A stretch of 7,614 nt of DNA from contig JAJYAS010000147.1 of the NCBI GenBank assembly GCA_021779415.1, forward strand, positions 1-7,614, in the 5' to 3' direction. This document shows, piece by piece, positions 1-6,410 of the stretch (positions are counted from its first letter, which is position 1; each line of letters opens with the position of its first letter). The notes below the pieces were generated by a model. It was not told where the DNA came from. It made no database searches and saw only the letters and a program-made list of their open reading frames with translations. This stretch comes from Bacillota bacterium. Its GTDB lineage: Bacteria; Bacillota_B; Desulfitobacteriia; Desulfitobacteriales; Desulfitobacteriaceae. Position numbers and translations under genes: made by a program.

Positions 1-135
1 GGCAGTTCCGGGGCATTCCGAAGACGGCGCAGCAATATGCACCTCATAGCCTTGATCCTTGAAAAATTCCAGATACGGCAAATGGAAATGATTAATATGA
101 GATATAGTGGAAGCACATAGCAACACCTTAGGCAT
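1..135 (-). CDS. Glycosyltransferase, N-terminal fragment (runs off the left edge)
   Basis: Only the first 45 codons are in the window. They read MPKVLLCASTISHINHFHLP, then YLEFF and a stretch ending DQGYEVHIAAPS. This hydrophobic first strand, followed by a His-rich loop and a second strand ending 'GYEVHIAAP', is the typical opening of the donor/acceptor Rossmann domain of GT4-type glycosyltransferases in polysaccharide clusters. The likely role is to transfer a sugar from a nucleotide sugar to the lipid-linked glycan at the inner membrane face. The ATG is supported by AAAGGAG (144-150), 8 bases upstream. Its A is also the last base of a TAA stop of the preceding reading frame (TAATG), suggesting translational coupling with the gene before it, now broken. 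The sugar specificity cannot be told from this piece. Confidence 0.72.
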   Translation of the reverse strand, partial: MPKVLLCASTISHINHFHLPYLEFFKDQGYEVHIAAPSSECPGTA

Positions 136-403
136 TAAACCTTCTCCTTTTGCTTTCCTTCCGCAGCAGGCATTGCCTCAGAACCGACGATATACCTGCT
201 AGATGAAATACAACATTGGAATCTATTTCCTCCACAGCCATTTCCAACTTATTCCACTCCGTAATATTTACATCTTTATATTGAACTCCACACAGAGCAA
301 ACGGTCCCATTCCTATCCCACTCACTGAGTAGCCATTTTCCCGAATCTCTTCGACAAGATATTTTCCAACAATACCATTAATCCCTGTTATCAGTGCTCG
401 CAA
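128..403 (-). pseudogene. Truncated NAD-dependent sugar epimerase/dehydratase
   Basis: The product begins RALITGINGIVGKYLVEEI. This shows the glycine-rich GxxGxxG dinucleotide-binding motif of extended short-chain dehydrogenases, and it continues to NVVFHLAGISSV, the strand and loop (usually HLAA or HLAG) that contact NAD(P). Family members are about 300-350 residues and modify nucleotide sugars for glycan synthesis. Here homology stops about 70 residues in and a basic tail (LRQCLLRKESKRRR) ends the frame at 128, so the catalytic YxxxK segment and substrate domain are missing. A shifted frame at the same place is open (finding below). The likely start is the TTG at 403, with AGGAGG at 415-420. 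An in-frame GTG at 430 would add nine residues but has no good ribosome site. It lies about 60 bases after the sugar transferase and was probably co-transcribed. No function is expected. Confidence 0.7.
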
Positions 404-463
404 TGTAGTGCTTTCCTCCTCGCTAGTCACGTTTTACATCTCCACTAGATAGTATTTTCTAGC

Positions 464-1846
464 CTACATTGCCCCCTTCCTATATAATACAGCAGGGATC
501 GTCTGGAAGATTATCTTTACATCCAACGCAAGTGACCAGTTATGAATGTAATAGAGGTCCATTTGAATCCGATCTTCGTAACTCACATCGTTGCGCCCAC
601 TCACTTGCCAAAACCCAGTAAGTCCAGGTTTCACGCGAAGAATCACATTTCCATGGGTACCATACCTAGCAATTTCCGTTGGCACAATGGGACGTGGTCC
701 AACAAAACTTAGGTCACCTTTTAAAATATTAATAAACTGTGGCAATTCATCCAGACTTAGTTTTCTTAGGTATCTGCCGATAGGAGTTATTCTCGGGTCG
801 TTTTCTATCTTGAAGTTAGCATGATAATCTTTATTAATCTCCTCGTTCTCAAGCAAAGTAACAAGTTGTCTATCCGAATCCACAACCATTGTCCTGAACT
901 TATAAATCCGCACTCTCTTTCCATCCAATCCCAATCGTTCTTGGGCGAATATGGCGGGTCCCGATGAACTTAGCTTTACAATTATCAATACTAGTACCGA
1001 TAGCCAGGAGGTAAGGATTAATCCGACGGCAGCTAGGACAACATCCATCACTCTTTTTAACCGTTTTGAGACACCATCGACAATCAAATCTTGAGGCCCA
1101 AAAATGAGAATTCCTTTATAATTAATTGTCTTTAGTGGTATTGATAATAACCTGCTCACTGACGGTACTATATATAACGGAATATAATTAAGCTCGCAGT
1201 ACGCTATAAGTGGCTCCAGTTCACCAACACGTTCTTCATAGACTAACATACCCAGATCCCTTGGACTTACTACACCCAAAGTGCTGGCCAATTCATGATG
1301 ACTTTTCACTATATCTCCAAGTTCTGTGTTTAAGGAAGTCTTTGCCACTACCCTTAGTCCCATATCTCGGGCAAGTTTCTCCAGAAGATTATCGGCACTT
1401 GACTCAAAACCAATGGCCACAAGTGGAAGTTTAGCCTCATCTCCTAATTTTAGTTTATAAACTTCCGCCAAAAAATACCTTACTGTAATAGTCAAGCCAA
1501 AATTAACCACAAAAAAGGCAGTGAAATAGATACGCGAATAGCTTACAGTACGCAAGTAAAAAGAGATAACATAAAAAAAAGCAGCACTATAAATTAGTGA
1601 GCGAAAATAGATCTGTGGCCTAACTTTTAATAACTCTGAGGTTTCATAATTGCCCGACAGATATAATAAGCCTAAAAAGACAATGCCAATCAGCGATAAC
1701 ATTATTAAATAGGCGTTAATACTAATGACTGATAGGTCCCTCAAAAACTTCATATACCCTACTAAAAAGCCACTTATGGTATAGACCATTATATCAGAGA
1801 CAAAAAATCTAACGCTTAGTCGGGTTACTTTTCCAGAGTACAACAA
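464..1846 (-). CDS. Undecaprenyl-phosphate sugar-phosphate transferase (WbaP-type initiating enzyme)
   Basis: This 460-residue membrane protein should transfer a hexose-1-phosphate from a UDP-sugar to undecaprenyl phosphate, the first step of exopolysaccharide or capsule repeat-unit assembly. The N-terminal third has about four hydrophobic segments (roughly residues 14-31, 45-63, 83-97, 107-122). Residues 140-255 form the Rossmann-like CoA_binding_3 domain. The bacterial sugar transferase domain begins at KRLKRVMDVV (261-270) with its re-entrant membrane helix to about 292. Conserved motifs follow: QERLG (302-306), YKFRTM (315-320), DPRITPIGRYLRK (350-362), SLDELPQ with the catalytic Asp-Glu pair (366-367), VGPRP (382-386), KPGLTGFWQVSGR (406-418). 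Its length is normal for the family. The start is TTG, preceded by GGAGG (1856-1860) at a 9-base gap; an in-frame TAG a few codons upstream excludes a longer product. It is the first gene of the leftward glycan operon. The substrate sugar (glucose, galactose or other) cannot be read from sequence. Confidence 0.93.
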   Translation of the reverse strand: MLYSGKVTRLSVRFFVSDIMVYTISGFLVGYMKFLRDLSVISINAYLIMLSLIGIVFLGLLYLSGNYETSELLKVRPQIYFRSLIYSAAFFYVISFYLRTVSYSRIYFTAFFVVNFGLTITVRYFLAEVYKLKLGDEAKLPLVAIGFESSADNLLEKLARDMGLRVVAKTSLNTELGDIVKSHHELASTLGVVSPRDLGMLVYEERVGELEPLIAYCELNYIPLYIVPSVSRLLSIPLKTINYKGILIFGPQDLIVDGVSKRLKRVMDVVLAAVGLILTSWLSVLVLIIVKLSSSGPAIFAQERLGLDGKRVRIYKFRTMVVDSDRQLVTLLENEEINKDYHANFKIENDPRITPIGRYLRKLSLDELPQFINILKGDLSFVGPRPIVPTEIARYGTHGNVILRVKPGLTGFWQVSGRNDVSYEDRIQMDLYYIHNWSLALDVKIIFQTIPAVLYRKGAM

Positions 1847-1853
1847 TTTGTAT

Positions 1854-1860
1854 GACCTCC
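1854..1860 (-). promoter_or_regulatory. Ribosome binding site fixing the TTG start of the sugar transferase
   Basis: On the minus strand GGAGGTC lies 9 bases (counted from GGAGG) before TTG at 1846. Reading upstream in frame the codons are AAA, TAC, TCA, AGG, TGG, then TAG. No ATG is available and the TTG is the first usable start. Confidence 0.75.
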
Positions 1861-2109
1861 ACTATCGCAAGAAAAATATTGTTAGAACTTCTTTATTATT
1901 TACTATTCGACGTATTTCTAATTTATCCTTCCTTGCATATATGTAAATTTATGGTCTTTAGGGTCGTATTACAAATTGTGCATTCATCAAAAGCTTGTTG
2001 GTTTATTGCGTTAATGAAGTGCTTAAACAACAGGAGCATTGACATAGTGAACCCCAACGAATTAACCTACTCTTGACATTAAATACCCTTGAGTTCGTAC
2101 CACGCCCTA
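1861..2109. other. Intergenic stretch without an intact gene
   Basis: This AT-rich spacer lies between the sugar transferase and the IS66 remnant. It should hold the operon promoter, but I find only weak matches on the minus strand. One is TTGTAA, then 17 bases, then TAAATT, near 1945-1975. An unrecognised 40-codon minus-strand frame (1923-2045) is discussed in the findings. A 74-codon plus-strand frame across 1852-2076 has no ribosome site and overlaps the sugar transferase start, so I do not call it. Confidence 0.5.
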
Positions 2110-2169
2110 GCTGTTTCCGTTGGCCCTGCATTCCGCTACGAACGCAGCCTGCTGTTCTTGCTTGGACAC
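2107..2169 (-). pseudogene. tnpA: IS66 accessory protein TnpA, N-terminal remnant
   Basis: A GTG start with GGAGG (2177-2181) 7 bases upstream opens a frame reading VSKQEQQAAFVAECRANGNS and then TAG. The pattern MSKQE-x-x-A... followed by a short helix and 'G-x-S' is the usual N-terminus of the small IS66 TnpA protein. Just past the stop, in a shifted frame, the sequence reads A-W-Y-E, matching the 'xxWC/WYxx' that normally follows 'GQSV' in the family. This indicates a small deletion (two bases would do) that broke the frame. TnpA is about 110-140 residues when intact; only 20 codons remain before the stop. No function is expected. Confidence 0.65.
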
Positions 2170-2172
2170 TTT

Positions 2173-2205
2173 AATACCTCCAATCCTTGGTGTTTTTGAG
2201 GTATT
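2173..2205 (-). promoter_or_regulatory. Hairpin sequestering the tnpA ribosome binding site
   Basis: On the minus strand AATACCTC (2198-2205) pairs perfectly over 8 bp with GAGGTATT (2173-2180), leaving a 17-base loop. The 3' arm contains most of the GGAGG that serves the tnpA GTG at 2169. RNA that includes the whole leader would therefore hide its own ribosome site. Such hairpins are known in other insertion sequences as a guard against translation from outside transcripts. Confidence 0.5.
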
Positions 2206-2313
2206 CTCTCATAGTTAGCACAGGTTGCCCATGTACCTATTTATAGAATGCTTACTCTACAAGACCGAATGCCTGCGTAGTTTATTATGTAGTGAGCTAG
2301 AAATACTTTTGGG

Positions 2314-2352
2314 GTAAAAAAAGAGAAGGACAGCATAAAACTGTCCTTCTTT
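2314..2352 (-). terminator. Intrinsic terminator of the CWB2 surface-protein gene
   Basis: On the minus strand GAAGGACAG (2341-2349) and CTGTCCTTC (2325-2333) form a perfect 9-bp stem around a 7-base loop. The stem can be extended by weak A-U/G-U pairs, and a run of seven T (2316-2322) follows. It lies about 75 bases after the stop codon at 2427. Confidence 0.88.
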
Positions 2353-2426
2353 AAATTGTTTGTCGTTCGCTTTATCTCTCATTGTTACATTTTTACTAAC
2401 CTGCCTAAATTGGCTTTTCGAAGCAA

Positions 2427-5400
2427 TTAAGCTTTAAAGACAATCTTAATGGTTGTAACTAATCCATTTGAGCTAATTCCTGAAATATAGACGTAATCGC
2501 CAACATTCGGCTTTCTAACCATTTGTAAAGTATTGTTAACGACTGATGAATTTGTGATTGCAACTCCAGCTGCATTATTTTCCTGAACAATTCGCAGGTT
2601 TGATAGATTCATTGCCTTTGAACCATATTGGTCTTTAGCCCAGAGATATATATAACCTCTATTGGTCGAACTTCCATCGGCCGCAGTGAATCTAGTCAAG
2701 TCTCTGCCTACTATGGCATTTAGGATACCAGTTGATGTGATTGAGCCCGGTGTAGAACTGTTTATGGCAGCAGCGTTGGTGCTAAGAGCACTGTAGTACG
2801 ACTGTGTTCCAGACATACTTACTGTTACTGTACTACCATCAAATGTAATGCCTGTTGCGTTCTGTTTATCTGCTCTATCAACTGTCTGAGCGTAGAAGCC
2901 CATGGATTGGGCAACTGCATCGTCAGTAATTGATGTAACAGGAGTTGTGGCGGTATGAGGTCTATTATCATAATCGTTCATAACCGTAACTGTAAGAGTA
3001 GCTGAAGAACCTTTCTTTGCGCTGTCAGTAAATGCTCTTGCAATTACTTCAGTTTGATTGGTATCAGCAATAGTTAAGAAATCACTACTAGATACAGTTC
3101 TAGAAATAATATTAGAAGTCTTGACTACTACCTTACCACCAGAAGTTGTCGTCCCATATACATAAGGCTCTTGAGCTGCTGTATTGAAATCTTCCTGCTG
3201 AGCAGTTATTGCTCCACTAGTAGTAGCAATTGCATAGAGTGGCTTAGCTACAGTATCTAAAACATATCCAGTGATATCCTTATCGGTCAATACACTTACG
3301 GATAAGCTCTTAGATAGATTTTGATCCACAACTGTCGCAAAGTTATCAGTGGTGCCCATCAGCTCAAATTTAACTGTGGCTGTTCCAGCAGTATTACCAC
3401 TTAATTTGACTTCATGTCCAGCGTATGCATCATTACTGGCAATCGAGACAACCGAAGGATTTGATGAAGTTGCTCTCACAAAGTATTGAGTTCCACCGAA
3501 CTTAGATTTACTTGTCATATCAATGTCAGCACCATACTGGTCGACAACTCGGAATCCACCATCATTAAACCCAAAGTCCAGACTCTGAACCGATCCAATT
3601 TCCATTCTTGGGATAACAACAGAGTCATCAAGTTTTAAGGAGTCAACTTTAGCTGCCACATCTACATTGAGTGTCAGAGAACTGAATTTTCCGGTTGCGG
3701 CAACTGATGCAGTTATTGTATGCTGTTCAGATGTAGTACCGCTAACGGTTGGTGCATCATATTTCAAGGAAGCTGTACCATCAGCATTCTCATCGAGATA
3801 CAAATATCCAGCGCTTGCCGTGGAGTTTGAATCATTAGGCGAGAGGGTTAATAGACCTTTCAAATCACTCATTTTAGTAAGTGCTTTTCCAGCCTGATCA
3901 TATGCCGCGTAAGGAATCACGACTCCTGTTTTACCAGACGGTATATTGGAGGTTGGCGCCATCATCGTGAATGTATCAACGGCTTGTTTTCTTCTCAGTG
4001 TAAAGGTCATGGAGGAAGTCTTCCCTGTATAAGTTGAAGCAGTAATTGTAATCGGTTGATCCTGCATCAAAGTATAGTTTTGCGGGTCTAAAATACTAAC
4101 TTCAATTACTGCCTTCTGATCATCACTTGGATCTTCAACAATTTTAGCAGTAACTAATGTTGAATTTGAAGTGATAAGCGAATAATCGTCAGGCACATTG
4201 TTGGTAATTAATCCTTGTTGGACTAATGTCTTGTTAACCGTTGCGTTTCCTGCCATATCTTTTGCAGTGTAGTCAATATAGTACTTTTCTGTATCTCCAA
4301 CTGTAGGGATTGAATTATCAGGACTTGTTAATTTGTTGAGGGTTATATCGCTGATAGTTCCTTGAGTAGTAGAGATGTTAAGTGTTGTATTAACCGAAGC
4401 AGGGATTGTTTGATTTTGGGTTACAGCTGTAACCACAGCAGTTTGATACTGGGTTAATATCGCTGAAGTAGTAAATGGTTTTACAGTCAATAATCCTTTA
4501 CCATTTGATACAACATTACCAACTCCGCAATTCCATTGGATATAACTGTCTCCTGCAAGATACGAAGTTGTGATATCGGTACCGTACTGATCATAGACAT
4601 GGTATCCTGCATAACCAATCGCGCCGCTGCTGGTAACGGCTAAAACGTTAGAATCAACAGCTATCTTACCAACTCTCTGTGCCGTAAAGCTAACATTGCT
4701 TGTTCCTAAAGAAGTAGCACCATCGGCTACAGCAACAATATAGTCGCCTTCAGCATAGTTGCCTGAAGATGTTAAGGTTGCCTCTGTTTTAGCATCATTC
4801 CAAGTAGCGGTTACAGTAGCTGGAGATGATGTTCTCGTCACTGTGAAAGTGACTTTGCTTGTATCTGCTGGGGCATGGTTAAAAACTACTTTGATTCCAT
4901 TAATGCTTGCAGCACTTACCGAGGTAACTGCCAAAGCGCCAACGGATGGTGTAACTACTCCGGTAATAACTCCAGTACGTACAGCATCAGGAACAACAGC
5001 TGAACCACCGAGAGCAGTAACAACACTGTCAGTAGCGAGTTTGCTGTGTACGAACGTAGCTGCAGCAGGAACGGTTCCGTCTGTAAGTACGATCGGTGAT
5101 TTAGAAGCAGCTGCGAGTGGTGCGCCAGCAAGAGCATCAATACCGGTCACGCCGCTAGCAACGAATACATTGCCATAGGTGAGGGAAGAACTGAAGTCTT
5201 GGATGACTTGGTTGTTGGTGTCATAAGCTGTGTTACCAGCATGACGAGTTGCATTAGGCAATGCTGCTTTAACAGCATCACTGATGACGCCTGTTCCGCC
5301 GATAACATCGGAAGCGGTAACACTGGTGTTAGCAGTCAAGAAAGCTTGAACGCTTGCAGGTAATGCATTTTTCTCAGTTAAGAGAATAGGCGAACTGGAA

Positions 5401-5945
5401 GCAGATGCAATCGAAGCAATCGAGAGAGCATCTTGGTTCAACCAGCCATAAGCTACTGCAACTTTGGATACTGGAGCACCGAGAGCAACCATTTTCTTAG
5501 CGATATTTACGGAAGTTTCGAAGCGATCAGCTCCGCCGAGGGACTCAACTGTGATCCCCATACCTGACATTTGGTCAAGCACTGCTTGGCTAATGACTGA
5601 AGTTCCGCTAGTAACATATACTTTTTTAACATTGAGTTTAGCAAGTTCAGCTTTGGTGTCAGCATTCAAGACTGCGCCAGGCTCTTGCAAGAGAATAGGA
5701 GCTTTCAAGAATGTAGCGAGCGGGCCAGATGTCAGTGCATCAACCATGCCATAAGAAGCTGAGGATGCAAGGATCGCTGTGCCAGTCCAACCTGTTTGTT
5801 CAGCAATTGCTACTGCTGTTTGAGCAGCAGTTCCACCTGCTAAGCGAGTTGGGACTGTTGATGCTGCAAAAGCATTGAATGGTACCATTGTAAGAGCCAT
5901 ACCAGCGATAGCTAATGATGCTAAAGCCTTTTTAGTTTTTTTCAT
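2427..5945 (-). CDS. S-layer-like surface protein with three cell-wall-binding (CWB2) repeats and Ig-like domains
   Basis: This 1172-residue protein starts with a Sec signal peptide: MKKTKK, a hydrophobic core, and probable cleavage after AFA at residue 27. Three CWB2 repeats follow at about residues 34-125, 136-226 and 234-325. They are marked by RLAGGTA, LGGADRFETSVNIAKKM and RHAGNTAYDTN, with internal 'ALSIASIASASSSPILLT' and 'IGGTGVIS' signatures. In Clostridia such triplets bind anionic wall polymers non-covalently. Residues 335-1172 are Ser/Thr/Val-rich beta-strand sequence typical of bacterial Ig-like domains. A D-Q-Y/A-G-type motif recurs at about 452, 563, 683, 802 and 1105. There is no LPXTG motif or C-terminal membrane segment, consistent with wall binding through the N-terminus. 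The ATG has GAGGAG 11 bases upstream. The gene is monocistronic, with its own terminator and a long leader. S-layer is the likely role; another abundant surface protein or adhesin is possible. Confidence 0.92.
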   Translation of the reverse strand: MKKTKKALASLAIAGMALTMVPFNAFAASTVPTRLAGGTAAQTAVAIAEQTGWTGTAILASSASYGMVDALTSGPLATFLKAPILLQEPGAVLNADTKAELAKLNVKKVYVTSGTSVISQAVLDQMSGMGITVESLGGADRFETSVNIAKKMVALGAPVSKVAVAYGWLNQDALSIASIASASSSPILLTEKNALPASVQAFLTANTSVTASDVIGGTGVISDAVKAALPNATRHAGNTAYDTNNQVIQDFSSSLTYGNVFVASGVTGIDALAGAPLAAASKSPIVLTDGTVPAAATFVHSKLATDSVVTALGGSAVVPDAVRTGVITGVVTPSVGALAVTSVSAASINGIKVVFNHAPADTSKVTFTVTRTSSPATVTATWNDAKTEATLTSSGNYAEGDYIVAVADGATSLGTSNVSFTAQRVGKIAVDSNVLAVTSSGAIGYAGYHVYDQYGTDITTSYLAGDSYIQWNCGVGNVVSNGKGLLTVKPFTTSAILTQYQTAVVTAVTQNQTIPASVNTTLNISTTQGTISDITLNKLTSPDNSIPTVGDTEKYYIDYTAKDMAGNATVNKTLVQQGLITNNVPDDYSLITSNSTLVTAKIVEDPSDDQKAVIEVSILDPQNYTLMQDQPITITASTYTGKTSSMTFTLRRKQAVDTFTMMAPTSNIPSGKTGVVIPYAAYDQAGKALTKMSDLKGLLTLSPNDSNSTASAGYLYLDENADGTASLKYDAPTVSGTTSEQHTITASVAATGKFSSLTLNVDVAAKVDSLKLDDSVVIPRMEIGSVQSLDFGFNDGGFRVVDQYGADIDMTSKSKFGGTQYFVRATSSNPSVVSIASNDAYAGHEVKLSGNTAGTATVKFELMGTTDNFATVVDQNLSKSLSVSVLTDKDITGYVLDTVAKPLYAIATTSGAITAQQEDFNTAAQEPYVYGTTTSGGKVVVKTSNIISRTVSSSDFLTIADTNQTEVIARAFTDSAKKGSSATLTVTVMNDYDNRPHTATTPVTSITDDAVAQSMGFYAQTVDRADKQNATGITFDGSTVTVSMSGTQSYYSALSTNAAAINSSTPGSITSTGILNAIVGRDLTRFTAADGSSTNRGYIYLWAKDQYGSKAMNLSNLRIVQENNAAGVAITNSSVVNNTLQMVRKPNVGDYVYISGISSNGLVTTIKIVFKA

Positions 5946-6098
5946 GTAGTGAATATCTCCTCTCGACTTTTAGATCTTTCTCTTTTTGGGGGTGAATAGA
6001 CTATCTCATTTATATGCATAGGACGTCTCTAGTCACCACCACCCCCTTAAATAATATGAAATATAGTATTATGTTAAGTTTAGACATTGAGAAGTACC

Positions 6099-6164
6099 AA
6101 AAAAAATCCACCGGATTTATGGGAGCGTCCCCCCATGAATGCTTATTCATTCATTTTCCGGTGG
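6099..6164 (-). terminator. Terminator-like three-way-junction structure (candidate attenuator or riboswitch)
   Basis: On the minus strand CCACCGGA (6157-6164) pairs over 8 bp with TCCGGTGG (6108-6115), followed by TTTTTTTT (6099-6106). Inside the closing stem are two further stems: ATGAATG/CATTCAT (7 bp, 6148-6154 with 6135-6141, 6-base loop) and GGGA/TCCC (4 bp, 6121-6131). A branched structure under the closing stem is not what a simple terminator looks like. It could end a small RNA, block read-through into the surface gene, or act as a ligand-responsive switch. I recognise no known riboswitch core. Confidence 0.55.
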
Positions 6165-6319
6165 TGTACCCTTTAAACAACCTTAGAATGAAGAGCCCAT
6201 AAAGTAGAAAATTACGTAAATTTACTTATTTGGAACAATTATTAATAATAAACCACCTTATGGATGTTGAGTTAGGAAATGTTACATATGGTATTCTACG
6301 CGATTTCTGTTTTTCCTTC

Positions 6320-6369
6320 AAAAAAATTCTGACTAGTTAAATTAATTTTATTAATTGGTTTAATTCAGA
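6320..6369 (-). terminator. AT-rich hairpin with U-run just after the promoter
   Basis: On the minus strand TCTGA (6365-6369) pairs with TCAGA (6328-6332). Inner pairs are TTAA/TTAA (6360-6363 with 6337-6340) and ATTAAT/ATTAAT (6350-6355 with 6341-6346) around a 3-base loop, and seven T follow (6320-6326). The stem has internal loops and few G-C pairs, so it may be weak. It would form almost at the 5' end of the long leader. Confidence 0.35.
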
Positions 6370-6381
6370 CTTATTTATATA

Positions 6382-6410
6382 ATTCTAATTGTGGTAATAA
6401 ACTCTGTCAA
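6382..6410 (-). promoter_or_regulatory. Sigma-A type promoter for the surface-protein leader
   Basis: On the minus strand a perfect -35 TTGACA (6405-6410) is followed, after exactly 17 bases, by TAGAAT (6382-6387), five of six matches to TATAAT. It points toward the surface-protein gene. It lies within a gene remnant (6385-6522), so the match could be partly accidental, but it is the best promoter on this strand in the intergenic region. Confidence 0.6.

Larger units (their letters stand above)
2074..2255 (-). mobile_element. IS66-family insertion sequence remnant (left end)
   Basis: Read on the minus strand, the segment begins with GTAAGC (2250-2255), the characteristic terminal hexamer of IS66-family inverted repeats. 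About 85 bases later comes a tnpA-like start with a strong ribosome site. The remaining genes (rest of tnpA, tnpB, the DDE transposase) and the right end are absent. Coding similarity fades around 2074, where AWYELKGI runs into TAA. I see no GTAAGC/GCTTAC partner between here and 1847, so the element was deleted from one side. It lies between a surface-protein gene and a polysaccharide operon. The family assignment rests on terminus and peptide together, from memory. Confidence 0.65.
5946..6375 (-). promoter_or_regulatory. Long structured 5' leader of the surface-protein gene
   Basis: If transcription starts about 7 bases after the -10 box at 6382-6387, the mRNA has about 430 untranslated bases before the ATG at 5945. 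This leader contains two hairpin-plus-U-run structures (6320-6369 and 6099-6164), then AT-rich sequence, a G-rich patch (GGGGGTGGTGGTG, minus strand, about 6034-6046) and the ribosome site. A second, weaker promoter-like pair, TTAACA (6072-6077) and TATTAT (6051-6056), has a short 15-base gap. If that one is real, the leader would be about 100 bases and the GC-rich structure would lie upstream of it. Long leaders are known for several S-layer mRNAs. Confidence 0.45.

Noticed and set aside
404..430. GTG at 430 as the start of the epimerase fragment
   Set aside because: It would put the strong AGGAGG (415-420) inside the coding sequence. The TTG at 403 is downstream of that site and aligns with the usual first residues of the family.
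1852..2076. Plus-strand 74-codon frame, hydrophobic product
   Set aside because: No ribosome binding site, no recognisable family, low-complexity AT-rich codons, and it overlaps the leader of the minus-strand sugar transferase.
4759..5178. Plus-strand 139-codon frame inside the surface-protein gene
   Set aside because: It is the antisense shadow of the Ala/Val/Thr-rich CWB2 and Ig-like coding sequence, with no start signals of its own. The same applies to 3667-3897 and 5464-5754, and to 591-824 and 1210-1434 opposite the sugar transferase.
6107..6164. Possible c-di-GMP-I riboswitch because the minus strand contains GGGGGACGC and TCCGG
   Set aside because: The invariant GCAAA-type core and tetraloop-receptor elements are absent and the stem order differs, so the resemblance is limited to short GC-rich words.
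6014..6202. Plus-strand 62-codon frame in the leader region
   Set aside because: It runs through the branched hairpin, has no ribosome site, and its sequence is explained by the inverted repeats.
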